Source of the DNA: Silvimonas iriomotensis | GTDB lineage: Bacteria > Pseudomonadota > Gammaproteobacteria > Burkholderiales > Chitinibacteraceae | Reading direction: 5' to 3' | Assembly: GCF_014645535.1 (NCBI RefSeq) | Contig: NZ_BMLX01000002.1 | Coordinates: forward strand, 186,001 to 250,000 | DNA: 64,000 bases | In this document: positions 43,430 to 51,779 of the stretch, piece after piece | Layout of the letters: each line of letters starts with the position of its first letter | Position numbering within the stretch: the stretch's first letter is position 1 | Translations under genes and position numbers: made by a program | The notes under the pieces: model-generated | Told to the model about the DNA's origin: nothing | Database searches by the model: none | Seen by the model: only the letters and a program-made list of their open reading frames with translations

Positions 43430-44722
43430 ATGAAAACAACATGGAACAAATGGCTGGCCGGCTTGCTCGGCTCGGTCATCGTGATGGGAGCCATGGTGGG
43501 CTGTAACAGCAGCAGTGACAGCACGAACGTCGCTGCACCAACCCCGACACCAACACCGGCCCCGTCGATCCACAGCATCCGCCACGTCTGGGTGCTGACC
43601 CTGGAGAACGAGAACTACAGCACGACTTTTGCCGCCAGCAGCCCGGCGTTATACCTGTCGCAAACCCTGCCTACCCAGGGCGCGCTGGTACAGCAGTACT
43701 ACGGCACCGGCCACGTCAGCCTGGATAACTACATCGCCATGATTTCGGGCCAGGCTGGCAACACCCAGACCAACACCGATTGCCAGACCTTCAGCGAATT
43801 CGTGCAGACCGGCACCGATGCAGACGGCCAGGCCATTGGCCAGGGTTGCGTTTACCCTGCCACCATCAAGACCTTGCCGGATCAGCTCAAGGCCGCTGGC
43901 CTGACCTGGCACGGCTATATGGAAGACATGGGCAATGACCCGACTCGGGAAAGCGCCACCTGCGGTCACCCGCAAATCGGTACGCAAGACATGACCCAGT
44001 CGCCGGAAGCTTCCGGCCCTTCCGCTGTCAACGGTGACCAGTACGCTACCCGTCACAACCCGTTCATGTACTTCCACTCGATCATCGATTCGGCGGATTG
44101 TGCAACGAACGTGACCAGCCTGGCGCAGATGGAAAACGATCTGAAGTCGATCAGCACCACGGCCAACTTCAACTTCATCACCCCGAACCTGTGTAACGAC
44201 GGCCACGATTCCGGCTGCGTCACCGGCGAACCGGGCGGCCTGATTTCAGCCGATGCGTTCCTGAAGAAGTGGGTGCCGATCATCATGGCTTCCCCGGCCT
44301 TCCAGCAAGACGGTCTGTTGATCATCAACTTTGACGAGAGTTCTGCGGCAAGTGGCGGCTCCCCGGTCATGACCAGTGCCACCACAGGGACGCTGAACGC
44401 GGTCTACACCGGTGCAACCTGCTGCGGCCAGAAACCGGGCCCGAACCTGGCGTCCTACCCGCAGACGGTTTCCATGGGCTCCTACGTCACCCATGGCATC
44501 ACGTTCCAGGTCAACATTACCTACAACAACTTCGGTGGTGATCAGACCGGTGCGGTCATGCTGTCCCCGTTCATCAAGGGCGGCACGGTCAGCACGGTGG
44601 GCTACAACCATTACTCCCTGCTGCGCAGTATTGAAGACATCTTCAATCTGGGACACCTGGGCTATGCCGGCCAGGCGGGTCTGACCAGCTTCGGCAGCGA
44701 CATCATCAATAACCTGCACTAA
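43430..44722 (+). CDS. Exported phosphoesterase (acid phosphatase/phospholipase C family)
   Basis: A 430-residue lipoprotein: signal with lipobox MVGC (Cys25), a Thr/Pro linker (residues about 35-46), then an alkaline-phosphatase-fold phosphoesterase of the PF04185 type. The conserved opening is VWVLTLENENYSTTF (metal-binding Glu/Asn), then GHVSLDNYIAMISG, NFITPNLCNDGHDSGC and LIINFDESS (metal-binding Asp/Glu). Family members are acid phosphatases or phospholipases C. AGGAAAG precedes the ATG. A T-rich hairpin separates it from the peroxidase gene. Confidence 0.9.
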   Translation: MKTTWNKWLAGLLGSVIVMGAMVGCNSSSDSTNVAAPTPTPTPAPSIHSIRHVWVLTLENENYSTTFAASSPALYLSQTLPTQGALVQQYYGTGHVSLDNYIAMISGQAGNTQTNTDCQTFSEFVQTGTDADGQAIGQGCVYPATIKTLPDQLKAAGLTWHGYMEDMGNDPTRESATCGHPQIGTQDMTQSPEASGPSAVNGDQYATRHNPFMYFHSIIDSADCATNVTSLAQMENDLKSISTTANFNFITPNLCNDGHDSGCVTGEPGGLISADAFLKKWVPIIMASPAFQQDGLLIINFDESSAASGGSPVMTSATTGTLNAVYTGATCCGQKPGPNLASYPQTVSMGSYVTHGITFQVNITYNNFGGDQTGAVMLSPFIKGGTVSTVGYNHYSLLRSIEDIFNLGHLGYAGQAGLTSFGSDIINNLH

Positions 44723-44741
44723 GTCTTCACTGGCTGCAGAT

Positions 44742-44780
44742 GCAGCGGCCGCGTCTTGATGGGCGCGGTCGCTGCTTTTT
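44742..44780 (+). terminator. Terminator/attenuator between phosphoesterase and peroxidase genes
   Basis: A 12-bp stem (44742-44753 with 44764-44775, one G-U pair) with a ten-base loop followed by five T residues. It sits 20 bases past the phosphoesterase stop and 19 before the peroxidase ATG, so peroxidase expression would need read-through or its own promoter. Confidence 0.75.
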
Positions 44781-44798
44781 CATATCAAAAGAATAATC

Positions 44799-46079
44799 AT
44801 GACTTCGACTTCCCGACGCTTCACGCTGGCTACGCTGGCCCTGGCCGGTCTGATCGGCACCACTGCCCTGTTCGTCCACGCCGCAACACCGGCACCCGCC
44901 AAACCTGCCCAGGTCAACAAATGGCCCGGCTCGGTGGATCTGGGTCGCGCACTGTTTTTTGATCGTGGCCTGTCTGCCTCTGGTCAGATGGCATGCGCCA
45001 CCTGCCATGACCCGGGCCATGCCTTCGCCCCGGCCAATGGTCTGGCGACCCAGCTGGGCGGGCCAGACATGAAGCATCAGGGGCTGCGCGCAGCACCATC
45101 GCTGCGCTATGTGCTCAATCGCAGCCAGGCCTGGCACGTGGAAACCCCGTCGTCGTTGATGGAAAGACTGGAAGCCCAGGAGTTGCCCCCAACGGGCGGG
45201 CTGACCTGGGATGGCCGGTTTGACCGGCTGGAAGATCAGGCGGCTTTTCCGCTTTTGAATGCAGATGAAATGGCCAATGCCTCCGCCGCTGATTTTGCGG
45301 CGCGCTTGCGTCACAGCCCGAACGCCGCAGCATTTCGCCAGGTATTCGGTGACAAGATTCTGGCCAGTGATACCGATGCGCTGCATTACGCGGGTATCGC
45401 GCTGGCGCAATATCAATTGAATGATGCCGCTTTCCATCCGTACTCCAGCAAGTTCGATGCGTGGATGGATGGCAAGACACAACTGACTGCGCAAGAACTG
45501 CGCGGCAAGCAGCTGTTTGATGATCCCAAGAGCGGCAATTGCGCGTCTTGCCACTTTGATATCAAGGGCGCCAATGGTGCGCATCCGCTGTTCACGGATT
45601 ACCAGTTTGAAGTGCTGGGGGTGCCACGCAACCCGGAACTGGCCGCCAACAAGAACCCGCATTTCTTCGACATGGGTTTGTGTGGCCCCATCCGCAAGGA
45701 TCAAGCGGCAGAGAAACAGTATTGCGGCATGTTCCGCACCCCTACCCTGCGTAACGTCGCCACGCGCGGTTCGTTCTTCCACAACGGCCGCTTTCACGAT
45801 CTGAAAACCGCATTGCAGTTCTATGTGCAACGCGACACCCATCCGCAGCGCTGGTATCCGGTCAAGAACGGCAAGGTTGCCAAGTTTGATGACTTGCCCG
45901 CCAACCTGCGCGGCAATGTCGATACCAATGACGAACCGCTCACCCGCAAAAAGGGTGGCAAACCGGCCTGGAACGACCAGCAGATTGATGACGTGATCGC
46001 ATTTTTGAAAACCTTGAACGACGCCGACACCACGACCATCACCGAAGCGGCTGCCGGCAAGCCACGTCACGGCGGCTAA
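44799..46079 (+). CDS. Di-heme cytochrome c peroxidase (CcpA/MauG family)
   Basis: A 426-residue periplasmic protein with a signal peptide (ends VHA, residue 28) and two c-type heme sites, CATCH (C66-H70) and CASCH (C248-H252), spaced as in bacterial di-heme peroxidases. Other family segments: VDLGRALFFDRGLSASGQMACATCHDP, LNRSQAWHVETP and MFRTPTLRNVATRGSFFHNGRF (the conserved TPTLRN..F.HNG). Members either reduce H2O2 or, like MauG/MbnH, oxidise residues in a partner protein. The weak ribosome site suggests modest translation. Confidence 0.92.
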   Translation: MTSTSRRFTLATLALAGLIGTTALFVHAATPAPAKPAQVNKWPGSVDLGRALFFDRGLSASGQMACATCHDPGHAFAPANGLATQLGGPDMKHQGLRAAPSLRYVLNRSQAWHVETPSSLMERLEAQELPPTGGLTWDGRFDRLEDQAAFPLLNADEMANASAADFAARLRHSPNAAAFRQVFGDKILASDTDALHYAGIALAQYQLNDAAFHPYSSKFDAWMDGKTQLTAQELRGKQLFDDPKSGNCASCHFDIKGANGAHPLFTDYQFEVLGVPRNPELAANKNPHFFDMGLCGPIRKDQAAEKQYCGMFRTPTLRNVATRGSFFHNGRFHDLKTALQFYVQRDTHPQRWYPVKNGKVAKFDDLPANLRGNVDTNDEPLTRKKGGKPAWNDQQIDDVIAFLKTLNDADTTTITEAAAGKPRHGG

Positions 46080-46304
46080 AGCGCGCCACACCCGCCTGAC
46101 AGAATACCGGGCAGGATCACGACACGGGCACTATGCTCACAAATGCAACTGTCGTATCCGGTTCTGGTGATTCGGGGCGGGTTTGCCGGGGGGCGATCCG
46201 CATTCACGCAGGTCTTTGACTGCGTTCTGGCCAGCAAGGGTGGTATTGGTGCTGGCCGGGTCACGATGGGGATTACGCCATGGCAGCACTCTGGAAAATA
46301 AAAA

Positions 46305-46323
46305 GGCGCCGCAATGCGGCGCC
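46305..46323 (-). terminator. Terminator after the peroxiredoxin gene
   Basis: An 8-bp stem (GGCGCCGC / GCGGCGCC) with a three-base loop, followed on the minus strand by TTTTTATTTT, 50 bases past the stop. Confidence 0.85.
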
Positions 46324-46373
46324 CTGGACGACGGCAGCAAAGCCACCGTCGCATGTTGTAACCAGACCTGTGG

Positions 46374-46976
46374 TTACAGCGAAGCAGCGTGAGAAGCCAG
46401 ATAGTCAGCCACGCCCTTCGGGTCAGCCTTCATACCTGCCTGGCCCTTGTTCCAGCCAGCCGGGCAAACTTCGCCGTGTTCTTCAGTGAACTGCAGGGCA
46501 TCAACCAGACGGATGTATTCGTCAACGTTACGGCCCAGCGGCAGGTCATTGATGTACTGGTGACGCACCACGCCTTCGCGGTCGATCAGGAACGTGCCGC
46601 GGAAAGCGACGCCGTCAGCCGATTCAACATCGTAGGCCTTGGCGATTTCGTGCTTGGTGTCGGCCACCAGGGTGTAGCCAACCGGGCCGATACCGCCCTT
46701 GTCGACCGGGGTGTTACGCCATGCGTTGTGGGTGAACTGGCTGTCGATGGACACGCCGATCACTTCCACATTGCGGGACTTGAACTCGTTCAGGCGGTGG
46801 TCGAACGCGATCAGTTCGGACGGGCAGACGAAGGTGAAGTCCAGCGGGTAGAAGAACACCAGGGTGTATTTGCCCTTGGTTGCTTCTTTCAGGTTGTAGC
46901 CATCAACGATTTCGCCGTTGCCCAGTACAGCGGATGCGGTGAAGTCGGGAGCTTGTTTGCCAACGAGAACTGCCAT
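46374..46976 (-). CDS. 2-Cys peroxiredoxin
   Basis: A 200-residue typical 2-Cys peroxiredoxin (AhpC/Prx1 class) that reduces H2O2 and organic peroxides. The peroxidatic Cys51 is in FYPLDFTFVCPSE and the resolving Cys171 is in HGEVCPAGWNKG. The GGIGP loop makes it a robust, hyperoxidation-sensitive-type sequence by family knowledge. The ATG at 46976 has AAAGGAG six bases upstream; the longer frame to 47060 is not family-like. No ahpF is adjacent. Confidence 0.95.
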   Translation of the reverse strand: MAVLVGKQAPDFTASAVLGNGEIVDGYNLKEATKGKYTLVFFYPLDFTFVCPSELIAFDHRLNEFKSRNVEVIGVSIDSQFTHNAWRNTPVDKGGIGPVGYTLVADTKHEIAKAYDVESADGVAFRGTFLIDREGVVRHQYINDLPLGRNVDEYIRLVDALQFTEEHGEVCPAGWNKGQAGMKADPKGVADYLASHAASL

Positions 46977-47267
46977 GAGAATCTCCTTTAAATGGTCTGT
47001 TGCGTGAACCCGCTGACGATAGTTGCCAGAGCAACAGGCTGTCAAATCGGGAAAGTTCATGCAGCTGATAGGCAGCGCCTATCAGTCAGCTTCAATCAAA
47101 CCAGGTTTGTCGGCCTTTTCTGACTGTTTGATCCGCGCCAGGTTAACGCGCGATTGTTGTCGTTTTCTTACGGGCTTGCCATGATAAGCGCTTGCGAATG
47201 CAATGATCGCGATCACCGAGCCAGCCTGCCATGACGGGCGGCCACCCACAGAGAGGAGCCTGCCCGT

Positions 47268-48155
47268 ATGTCGTTCTCGTCCAGCCGTCGTCATATTGTG
47301 CTTGCCGCATTTGCGGCGCTGACACTGGGCTCTGGCCTGGCCCGTGCCGCCGAGCCCATCACCATCCTGACCCAGCAAGATGTCTACAACGATTATCAGC
47401 GTTTTGTCGGCAAGCGCAACCCGCTGACGCTGACGCATTTTGGTGGCGAGGGCTCGCGCCGGGATGTGGTGGAACTGGTGCTGGTGCAGCAGGCGCTGGC
47501 GCAAGGCGGCCTCAGCCGCCCGGTCAAGCTGGTGAAGGTGGATAACAACAGCGACTCCTACACCCGTTATCTGAAAGAGATCCTCTCCGGCAACGCCACG
47601 ATGGGCGGCAACAGCGCCTGGCAGGTGGACCTGAAATCCATTGATGACAAGGTCTATATCAGCTCGCCGCTGATCCGTTCCGGTGAATTTGAAGCGGGAT
47701 TGTATACCTCGCCCGACAACAAAAAAGCGCTGGCTGCCCGCAGTATCGAAGAGGTCCGCGGCCTGACCGCCGTAGTGGCCGATAGCTGGAAACCCGACGT
47801 CGCCACGCTGGAAAGCCTCAAGCTCAAGCAGCTTCTGCAAACGCAAAGCTGGGATTCCATGGTCGGCATGGTTGAAAAAGGACGTGCCGACGTGCTGCTG
47901 GCACCTTTCCAGCCCACGCCGGACATGTCCCTGAAACTGGGTGACTACACGCTGGTGCCCATTCCGCAAGTGAAGGTGGGTCTGGCCGGCAGCCGCCATC
48001 TGTTTGTCAGCCGGCTGGCGCCACACGGGGCAGAAACCTACGACGCACTGGAAAAAGGGCTGGCCAAACTGCGCGCCAAGGGCCTGATCGAACAGGCGTA
48101 TCGTGAATCAGGCTTTTTCAATACCCGCACGCAAGACTGGAAAAAGATCAACTGA
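47268..48155 (+). CDS. Periplasmic type-2 substrate-binding-like protein
   Basis: A 295-residue exported protein with a signal peptide (MSFSSSRRHIVLAAFAALTLGSGLARA, cleavage near residue 27). The mature domain follows solute-binding family 3 in outline: EGSRRDVVELVLVQQAL, YLKEILSGNATMGGNSAW, and SSPLIRSGEFEAGLYTSPDN. It ends with the usual RAKGLIEQAYRESGFF helix. No permease of the matching class is adjacent, and a terminator separates it from the FecCD-type genes. Ligand unknown. Confidence 0.75.
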   Translation: MSFSSSRRHIVLAAFAALTLGSGLARAAEPITILTQQDVYNDYQRFVGKRNPLTLTHFGGEGSRRDVVELVLVQQALAQGGLSRPVKLVKVDNNSDSYTRYLKEILSGNATMGGNSAWQVDLKSIDDKVYISSPLIRSGEFEAGLYTSPDNKKALAARSIEEVRGLTAVVADSWKPDVATLESLKLKQLLQTQSWDSMVGMVEKGRADVLLAPFQPTPDMSLKLGDYTLVPIPQVKVGLAGSRHLFVSRLAPHGAETYDALEKGLAKLRAKGLIEQAYRESGFFNTRTQDWKKIN

Positions 48156-48179
48156 CGGATACGGCTGGGTATCTGCCTG

Positions 48180-48208
48180 AAAAATCCGGCGCCTTGCCGG
48201 ATTTTTCG
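48180..48208 (+). terminator. Terminator before the heme/iron transporter genes
   Basis: A 12-bp perfect stem (GAAAAATCCGGC / GCCGGATTTTTC) with a five-base loop, 25 bases past the preceding stop. Confidence 0.9.
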
Positions 48209-48289
48209 TTGCTGCGGCCGCTTTCAGCCATACTGGCAAGATCAAACCCTTCCCAATCATCCGCCCGGTGCCGCTGATTTGCGTTTACC

Positions 48290-49321
48290 ATGCGCAGCGT
48301 GAAAAACCTCAACCCCATCGCCCCAGCCCGACAACCCGCCCTGACCACCATCTGCACGATGCTGGCCGTGGTGCTTGTCTTGCTGGTGCTGATCGCCAGC
48401 AGCAGCGGCAGCGTCGACATTCCGTGGTCCGCCCTGCCGCGCGCCCTGTTTGCCGCACCGGTCACGCCTGACGAACAACTGTGGCAGAGCATCTTGCGGG
48501 ATGTGCGTTTGCCCAGGGTGATCTTTGCCGCACTGTGCGGGGGTGGCCTTGCAGTGGCGGGCGCCGCCATGCAGGCGCTGTTTCGCAACCCGCTGGCAGA
48601 ACCGGGGCTGGTGGGGATTTCCGCTGGCGGCGCGCTGGGCGCGGTCAGCGCCATTGTGTTTGGTGCCAGCAGCTTCGGGCTGATTGCCGTAGCCGCGTTT
48701 GCCGGCAGTTTGCTGGCCTTGTTTGCCGCATGGCAGATCGGGCGGCGCAGTCGTGCCGTGGCCGGCTTGTTGCTGGCCGGCGTCGCCATCAACGCCATTT
48801 GCGGCAGCCTGACCGCCTTGTGTACCTGGCAAGCCACCGATGCCCAATTGCGTTCGCTCACCTTCTGGAGTCTGGGCAGTCTGGCTGGCGGCAACTGGTT
48901 GCTGCTGGCCTTGCTCGGACCATGGACACTGTTGATCTCGGCGCTTTTGCTGCGGGAGTGGCGGGGCATGAACGCGCTCTTGCTGGGCGAGCGGGAAGCC
49001 GGCCACCTGGGCTTTGCCATCCGCGCCTTGCAACGGCGGCTGATCATCATGGTGGCCCTGCTGGTCGGGCCGCTGGTGGCGGCCTGCGGCACCATCGCGT
49101 TTGTCGGCCTTGTGGTGCCGCATATGGTGCGATTGACGCTGGGCGCGCGCCATCAGTTATTGCTGCCGGCCTCGCTGTTGAGCGGCGCCATTGCGCTGGT
49201 ACTGGCGGACTGGGCGGCCCGCACGCTGGCCATTCCGTCCGAGATTCCCATCGGCATCGTCACCAGTCTGGCGGGTGGCCCGTTCTTTTTGTGGTTGCTG
49301 GCCCGCTGGAGCAAGGCATGA
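48290..49321 (+). CDS. hmuU: FecCD-family ABC permease, heme/iron-siderophore type
   Basis: A 343-residue inner-membrane permease with nine to ten helices. Diagnostic segments: LPRVIFAALCGGGLAVAGAAMQALFRNPLAEPGLVGISAGGALGA (the FecCD signature), FVGLVVPHMVRLTLGARH and PSEIPIGIVTSLAGGPFFLWLL. It passes heme, cobalamin or ferric siderophore from a periplasmic binding protein. The ATGA overlap with the next gene gives a permease-ATPase unit. No HmuT-type binding protein or TonB receptor is in the window, so heme specificity is inferred, not shown. Confidence 0.88.
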   Translation: MRSVKNLNPIAPARQPALTTICTMLAVVLVLLVLIASSSGSVDIPWSALPRALFAAPVTPDEQLWQSILRDVRLPRVIFAALCGGGLAVAGAAMQALFRNPLAEPGLVGISAGGALGAVSAIVFGASSFGLIAVAAFAGSLLALFAAWQIGRRSRAVAGLLLAGVAINAICGSLTALCTWQATDAQLRSLTFWSLGSLAGGNWLLLALLGPWTLLISALLLREWRGMNALLLGEREAGHLGFAIRALQRRLIIMVALLVGPLVAACGTIAFVGLVVPHMVRLTLGARHQLLLPASLLSGAIALVLADWAARTLAIPSEIPIGIVTSLAGGPFFLWLLARWSKA

Positions 49322-50103
49322 TCCAGATCGATCAACTGTCCTGCCAGCGGGAAGGTCGCGTGGTCATTGATCAGTTGTCGCTCAGCGTCGCTACTGGCGA
49401 AGTGCTGGGCGTACTGGGTGCCAACGGCGCCGGCAAATCATCACTGCTGGCAGCGGTTGCGGGTGATCTCCCGCCAGGTAGCGGCAGCATCCGGCTTGCA
49501 GGGCAGCCGCTGCCGCGACTGCGTCAGCGCCAGCTTGCCCGGCAACGCGCCTTGCTGCCGCAAACCTCGGCGCTGGAATTTGATCTGCCGGTCCCGGAAG
49601 TCGTGGCCATGGGCGCTTACCCGTTTGATGAACTCACCGCCACGGTCATCGAACAACTGGTCGCAGACGCCCTGATGCGGGCTGATGCGGCCGATCTGGC
49701 CGGCCGTCATTACGCAGGTTTGTCTGGTGGCGAACAGCAGCGGGTGCAATTTGCCCGCGTCTTGTTGCAAACGCTGGCCGCCTGCCAGGTCAGCGGCAGC
49801 GCCGTGTTATTGCTGGATGAACCCACGGCCAGCCTGGACCCGCGCCATCAGCACGGCTTACTGGCCGCGGTGCGCGCACTGGCCGCAGAGCACCCCATTG
49901 CGGTACTGACCGTGTTGCACGACGTCAATCTGGCCGCGCGCTGGTGTGATCGCCTGCTATTGCTCAAACAAGGCCAGCAAGTGGCCCAGGGCACGCCGGG
50001 CGAAGTCTTGCAGGCAGAGACACTGCATTCGGTTTACGACATGTCGGCGCGCGTGCTGGCCGATCCGGATGACCCCGGGCGCTTGTTGATCCTGTTCGGT
50101 TGA
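49318..50103 (+). CDS. hmuV: Heme/iron ABC transporter ATP-binding protein
   Basis: A 261-residue ATPase. Walker A is GANGAGKSS (residues about 34-42), the Q-loop LPQTSALEFDLPV, the ABC signature LSGGEQQRVQFARVL, Walker B VLLLDEPTASLDPRHQ and the switch His HDVNLAARWC. The sequence most resembles HmuV. It starts in a four-base overlap with the permease stop. Its last about 70 bases overlap, on the opposite strand, the end of the YgfX-like gene. Confidence 0.92.
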   Translation: MIQIDQLSCQREGRVVIDQLSLSVATGEVLGVLGANGAGKSSLLAAVAGDLPPGSGSIRLAGQPLPRLRQRQLARQRALLPQTSALEFDLPVPEVVAMGAYPFDELTATVIEQLVADALMRADAADLAGRHYAGLSGGEQQRVQFARVLLQTLAACQVSGSAVLLLDEPTASLDPRHQHGLLAAVRALAAEHPIAVLTVLHDVNLAARWCDRLLLLKQGQQVAQGTPGEVLQAETLHSVYDMSARVLADPDDPGRLLILFG

Positions 50104-50507
50104 CCCGCACCCCAGCGCAGGCGTGCGCTCAACTGGCGAAAGTCATCGGCCGCCATGCAGTCCGGCCACAGCACCAATGCCCGCCAGCGACGCTGCTTGC
50201 CCACGCGCAGATGCAACACAATCAAATGCGCGCAGACCAGCGTGGTCGGCAAGACCTCCGCCATCTCGGCCTCGCCCTTTCCCCATTGCACACGCAGCCC
50301 GGTCGGGCCCAGCATGAACACACCCTGTTGTGGTCCGCGCCGCCGTGCCCGGATCGACCATGCCAGATAAGCCAGGACCAGCGCCATGGCCGGGGCAGAC
50401 CACGGCCACGGAAGCGCTGCGGCGCACAGCAGCGCCAGCAAACCCATCAACAAAAACAGGCAGAGCGCCACGCGCCCTGCCTGCCAGGTCATTGATACAC
50501 CAGACAC
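50034..50507 (-). CDS. YgfX-like membrane protein
   Basis: A 157-residue protein with two adjacent membrane helices (VALCLFLLMGLLALLCAAAL and APAMALVLAYLAWSI) followed by a soluble beta-rich domain ending RALVLWPDCMAADDFRQLSARLRW. This is the layout of YgfX/CptA-type proteins. In enterobacteria YgfX pairs with SdhE; no sdhE is seen here. The 3' end overlaps hmuV by 70 bases tail to tail. The start (50507 or the in-frame ATG at 50492) is uncertain because neither has a good ribosome site. Confidence 0.75.
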   Translation of the reverse strand: MSGVSMTWQAGRVALCLFLLMGLLALLCAAALPWPWSAPAMALVLAYLAWSIRARRRGPQQGVFMLGPTGLRVQWGKGEAEMAEVLPTTLVCAHLIVLHLRVGKQRRWRALVLWPDCMAADDFRQLSARLRWGAGQPNRINKRPGSSGSASTRADMS

Positions 50508-50520
50508 ATCGCGCCCGGGT

Positions 50521-51234
50521 TTACTGCACTTGAATGCTGCCGGAGACCGTCACCGACACCTTGCTCTCGCCGCCTTCAATCGACGTGGGTGCCGGCGCGG
50601 CATCAGCCGACATGGCAGCCTTCATCATCATCGGGCGCGGCATTGGCGGTTCAAACGCTTGCGTATTCACGTTCATGTTGACCGTGCGCCAGCCGGTGCC
50701 TTCCATGCTGCGCTGGATCAGTTCGGCACGCTGGCGAAACGCCTTCACGCTTTCCTGGATCAAACCGTCTTCGGCAGCCTTGCGTGACTCGTCCGAGACC
50801 CCATAGTGTATCCCCGCCAGTTGCATGGACTGGCCGTTGGACAAGGGTTGCTGCAATTGGGTCAGCAAGCGGGAAAACGCCGCGAAATCACGGCTGGTCA
50901 GACGCAGCTCGCCACGACCACGCCAACCGTCCTGATGGTTGGTTTTGCTGTTGTAAACGGGATAAGTGGTGTAGCCGGTGCCGGCCGATTGCACGGTGGT
51001 GAACTGGCGGCTCAGCCGGATGGCTGCGGCCAGGGTCTGGTTCACCTTGTCAGCCAGTTGGGCGGGATCGTTGTTGTTGATCTCGACATACAGCGTGGCG
51101 GTAGCCAGATCGTTGCTGACTTCCTTGCTGGAGCTGGCCTCCAGGTTCACCACGTTGTAGTTAAGCGACTCGGCATGAGCCAGAACGGAACCGGTCAGGC
51201 CTGCAATCGCAATAGCCAGTGCAAATCGGCGCAT
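50521..51234 (-). CDS. Exported SIMPL-domain (DUF541) protein
   Basis: A 237-residue periplasmic protein with a signal peptide (MRRFALAIAIAGLTGSVLAHA, cleavage at residue 21). The mature part matches DUF541/SIMPL: VSNDLATATLYVEINNNDPAQLADKVNQTL, then YTTYPVYNSKTNHQDGWRGRGELRLTSRDF, then the C-terminal ESKVSVTVSGSIQV strand. Function unknown; some relatives are linked to envelope or oxidative-stress phenotypes. A Met/Ala/Pro-rich loop near residues 197-220 is unusual. Confidence 0.9.
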   Translation of the reverse strand: MRRFALAIAIAGLTGSVLAHAESLNYNVVNLEASSSKEVSNDLATATLYVEINNNDPAQLADKVNQTLAAAIRLSRQFTTVQSAGTGYTTYPVYNSKTNHQDGWRGRGELRLTSRDFAAFSRLLTQLQQPLSNGQSMQLAGIHYGVSDESRKAAEDGLIQESVKAFRQRAELIQRSMEGTGWRTVNMNVNTQAFEPPMPRPMMMKAAMSADAAPAPTSIEGGESKVSVTVSGSIQVQ

Positions 51235-51270
51235 GTATTTCTCCTTGTGCGCCGATCATGCCGGCGCTTT

Positions 51271-51630
51271 TCAGTGATAGTTATGGTCTGAGGGCGTGTT
51301 GTGAATGTCTTCGGACACGCTGTCCATCACGCCCATGTGGATCTCGACATCAAACCATTCCCAGAACAGTTTGAGCGTGCGGTTCTGCGGCCACAGGGCT
51401 TCGTCTTCCACCCACGACGCAAGTTCCATCTCAAACAAACGTTCTGCCAGGTCATCAATATAAGAAATGCCGTCTTCGGGCTCGGTGACCTCGGGGATCA
51501 TGATCACCGTGCAATCGCTGCGCACGTCTGCCAGCGACAATACGATATCGTTGCCAGGCAAGGCATTGAGCCAGTCCAGGAAATCTTGCTTCGGGCGAAT
51601 CAGTGCGGCCGAACGGTCGACAATAAACAT
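51271..51630 (-). CDS. Conserved hypothetical protein, acidic, 119 residues
   Basis: A small acidic protein starting MFIVDRSAALIRPKQDFLDWLNALP with an alpha/beta pattern and a strongly acidic helix (EPEDGISYIDDLAERLFEMELASW). Similar proteins are common in betaproteobacteria without assigned function. The ATG at 51630 has AAGGAG ten bases upstream; the frame continues to 51756 but the added part is not protein-like. No signal peptide or membrane helix. Confidence 0.8.
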   Translation of the reverse strand: MFIVDRSAALIRPKQDFLDWLNALPGNDIVLSLADVRSDCTVIMIPEVTEPEDGISYIDDLAERLFEMELASWVEDEALWPQNRTLKLFWEWFDVEIHMGVMDSVSEDIHNTPSDHNYH

Positions 51631-51731
51631 AAAACCAGTACTCCTTGATAGTGCGCTCTGCCATGAACCCCATGTCAGCGCTTGCTGACAAAATGTGGTC
51701 TGGCTCACAGGTGCGGCAAGGGTAACACGCA

Positions 51732-51768
51732 GATGCCCTGAACACGTTACATCCACGTTCAGGGCATC
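51732..51768. terminator. Perfect long hairpin past rnr
   Basis: A 12-bp perfect stem (GATGCCCTGAAC / GTTCAGGGCATC) around a 13-base loop, 12 bases past the rnr stop. There is no T run, so it is either a weak terminator or an mRNA end-protecting structure. Confidence 0.55.
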
Positions 51769-51779
51769 ACGTGACCCGA

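Noticed and set aside
47170-47267. Possible Fur box before the binding-like protein
   Set aside because: GATAAGCGCTTGCGAATG and nearby strings match the Fur consensus too poorly to call.
47082-48026. Minus-strand 314-residue frame
   Set aside because: It is antisense to the exported binding-like protein, which has a signal peptide and a following terminator.
48481-49317. Extended N-terminus for the ATPase (540 residues in one frame)
   Set aside because: The first 279 codons are an out-of-frame reading of the permease gene; the ATPase starts at the ATGA overlap at 49318.
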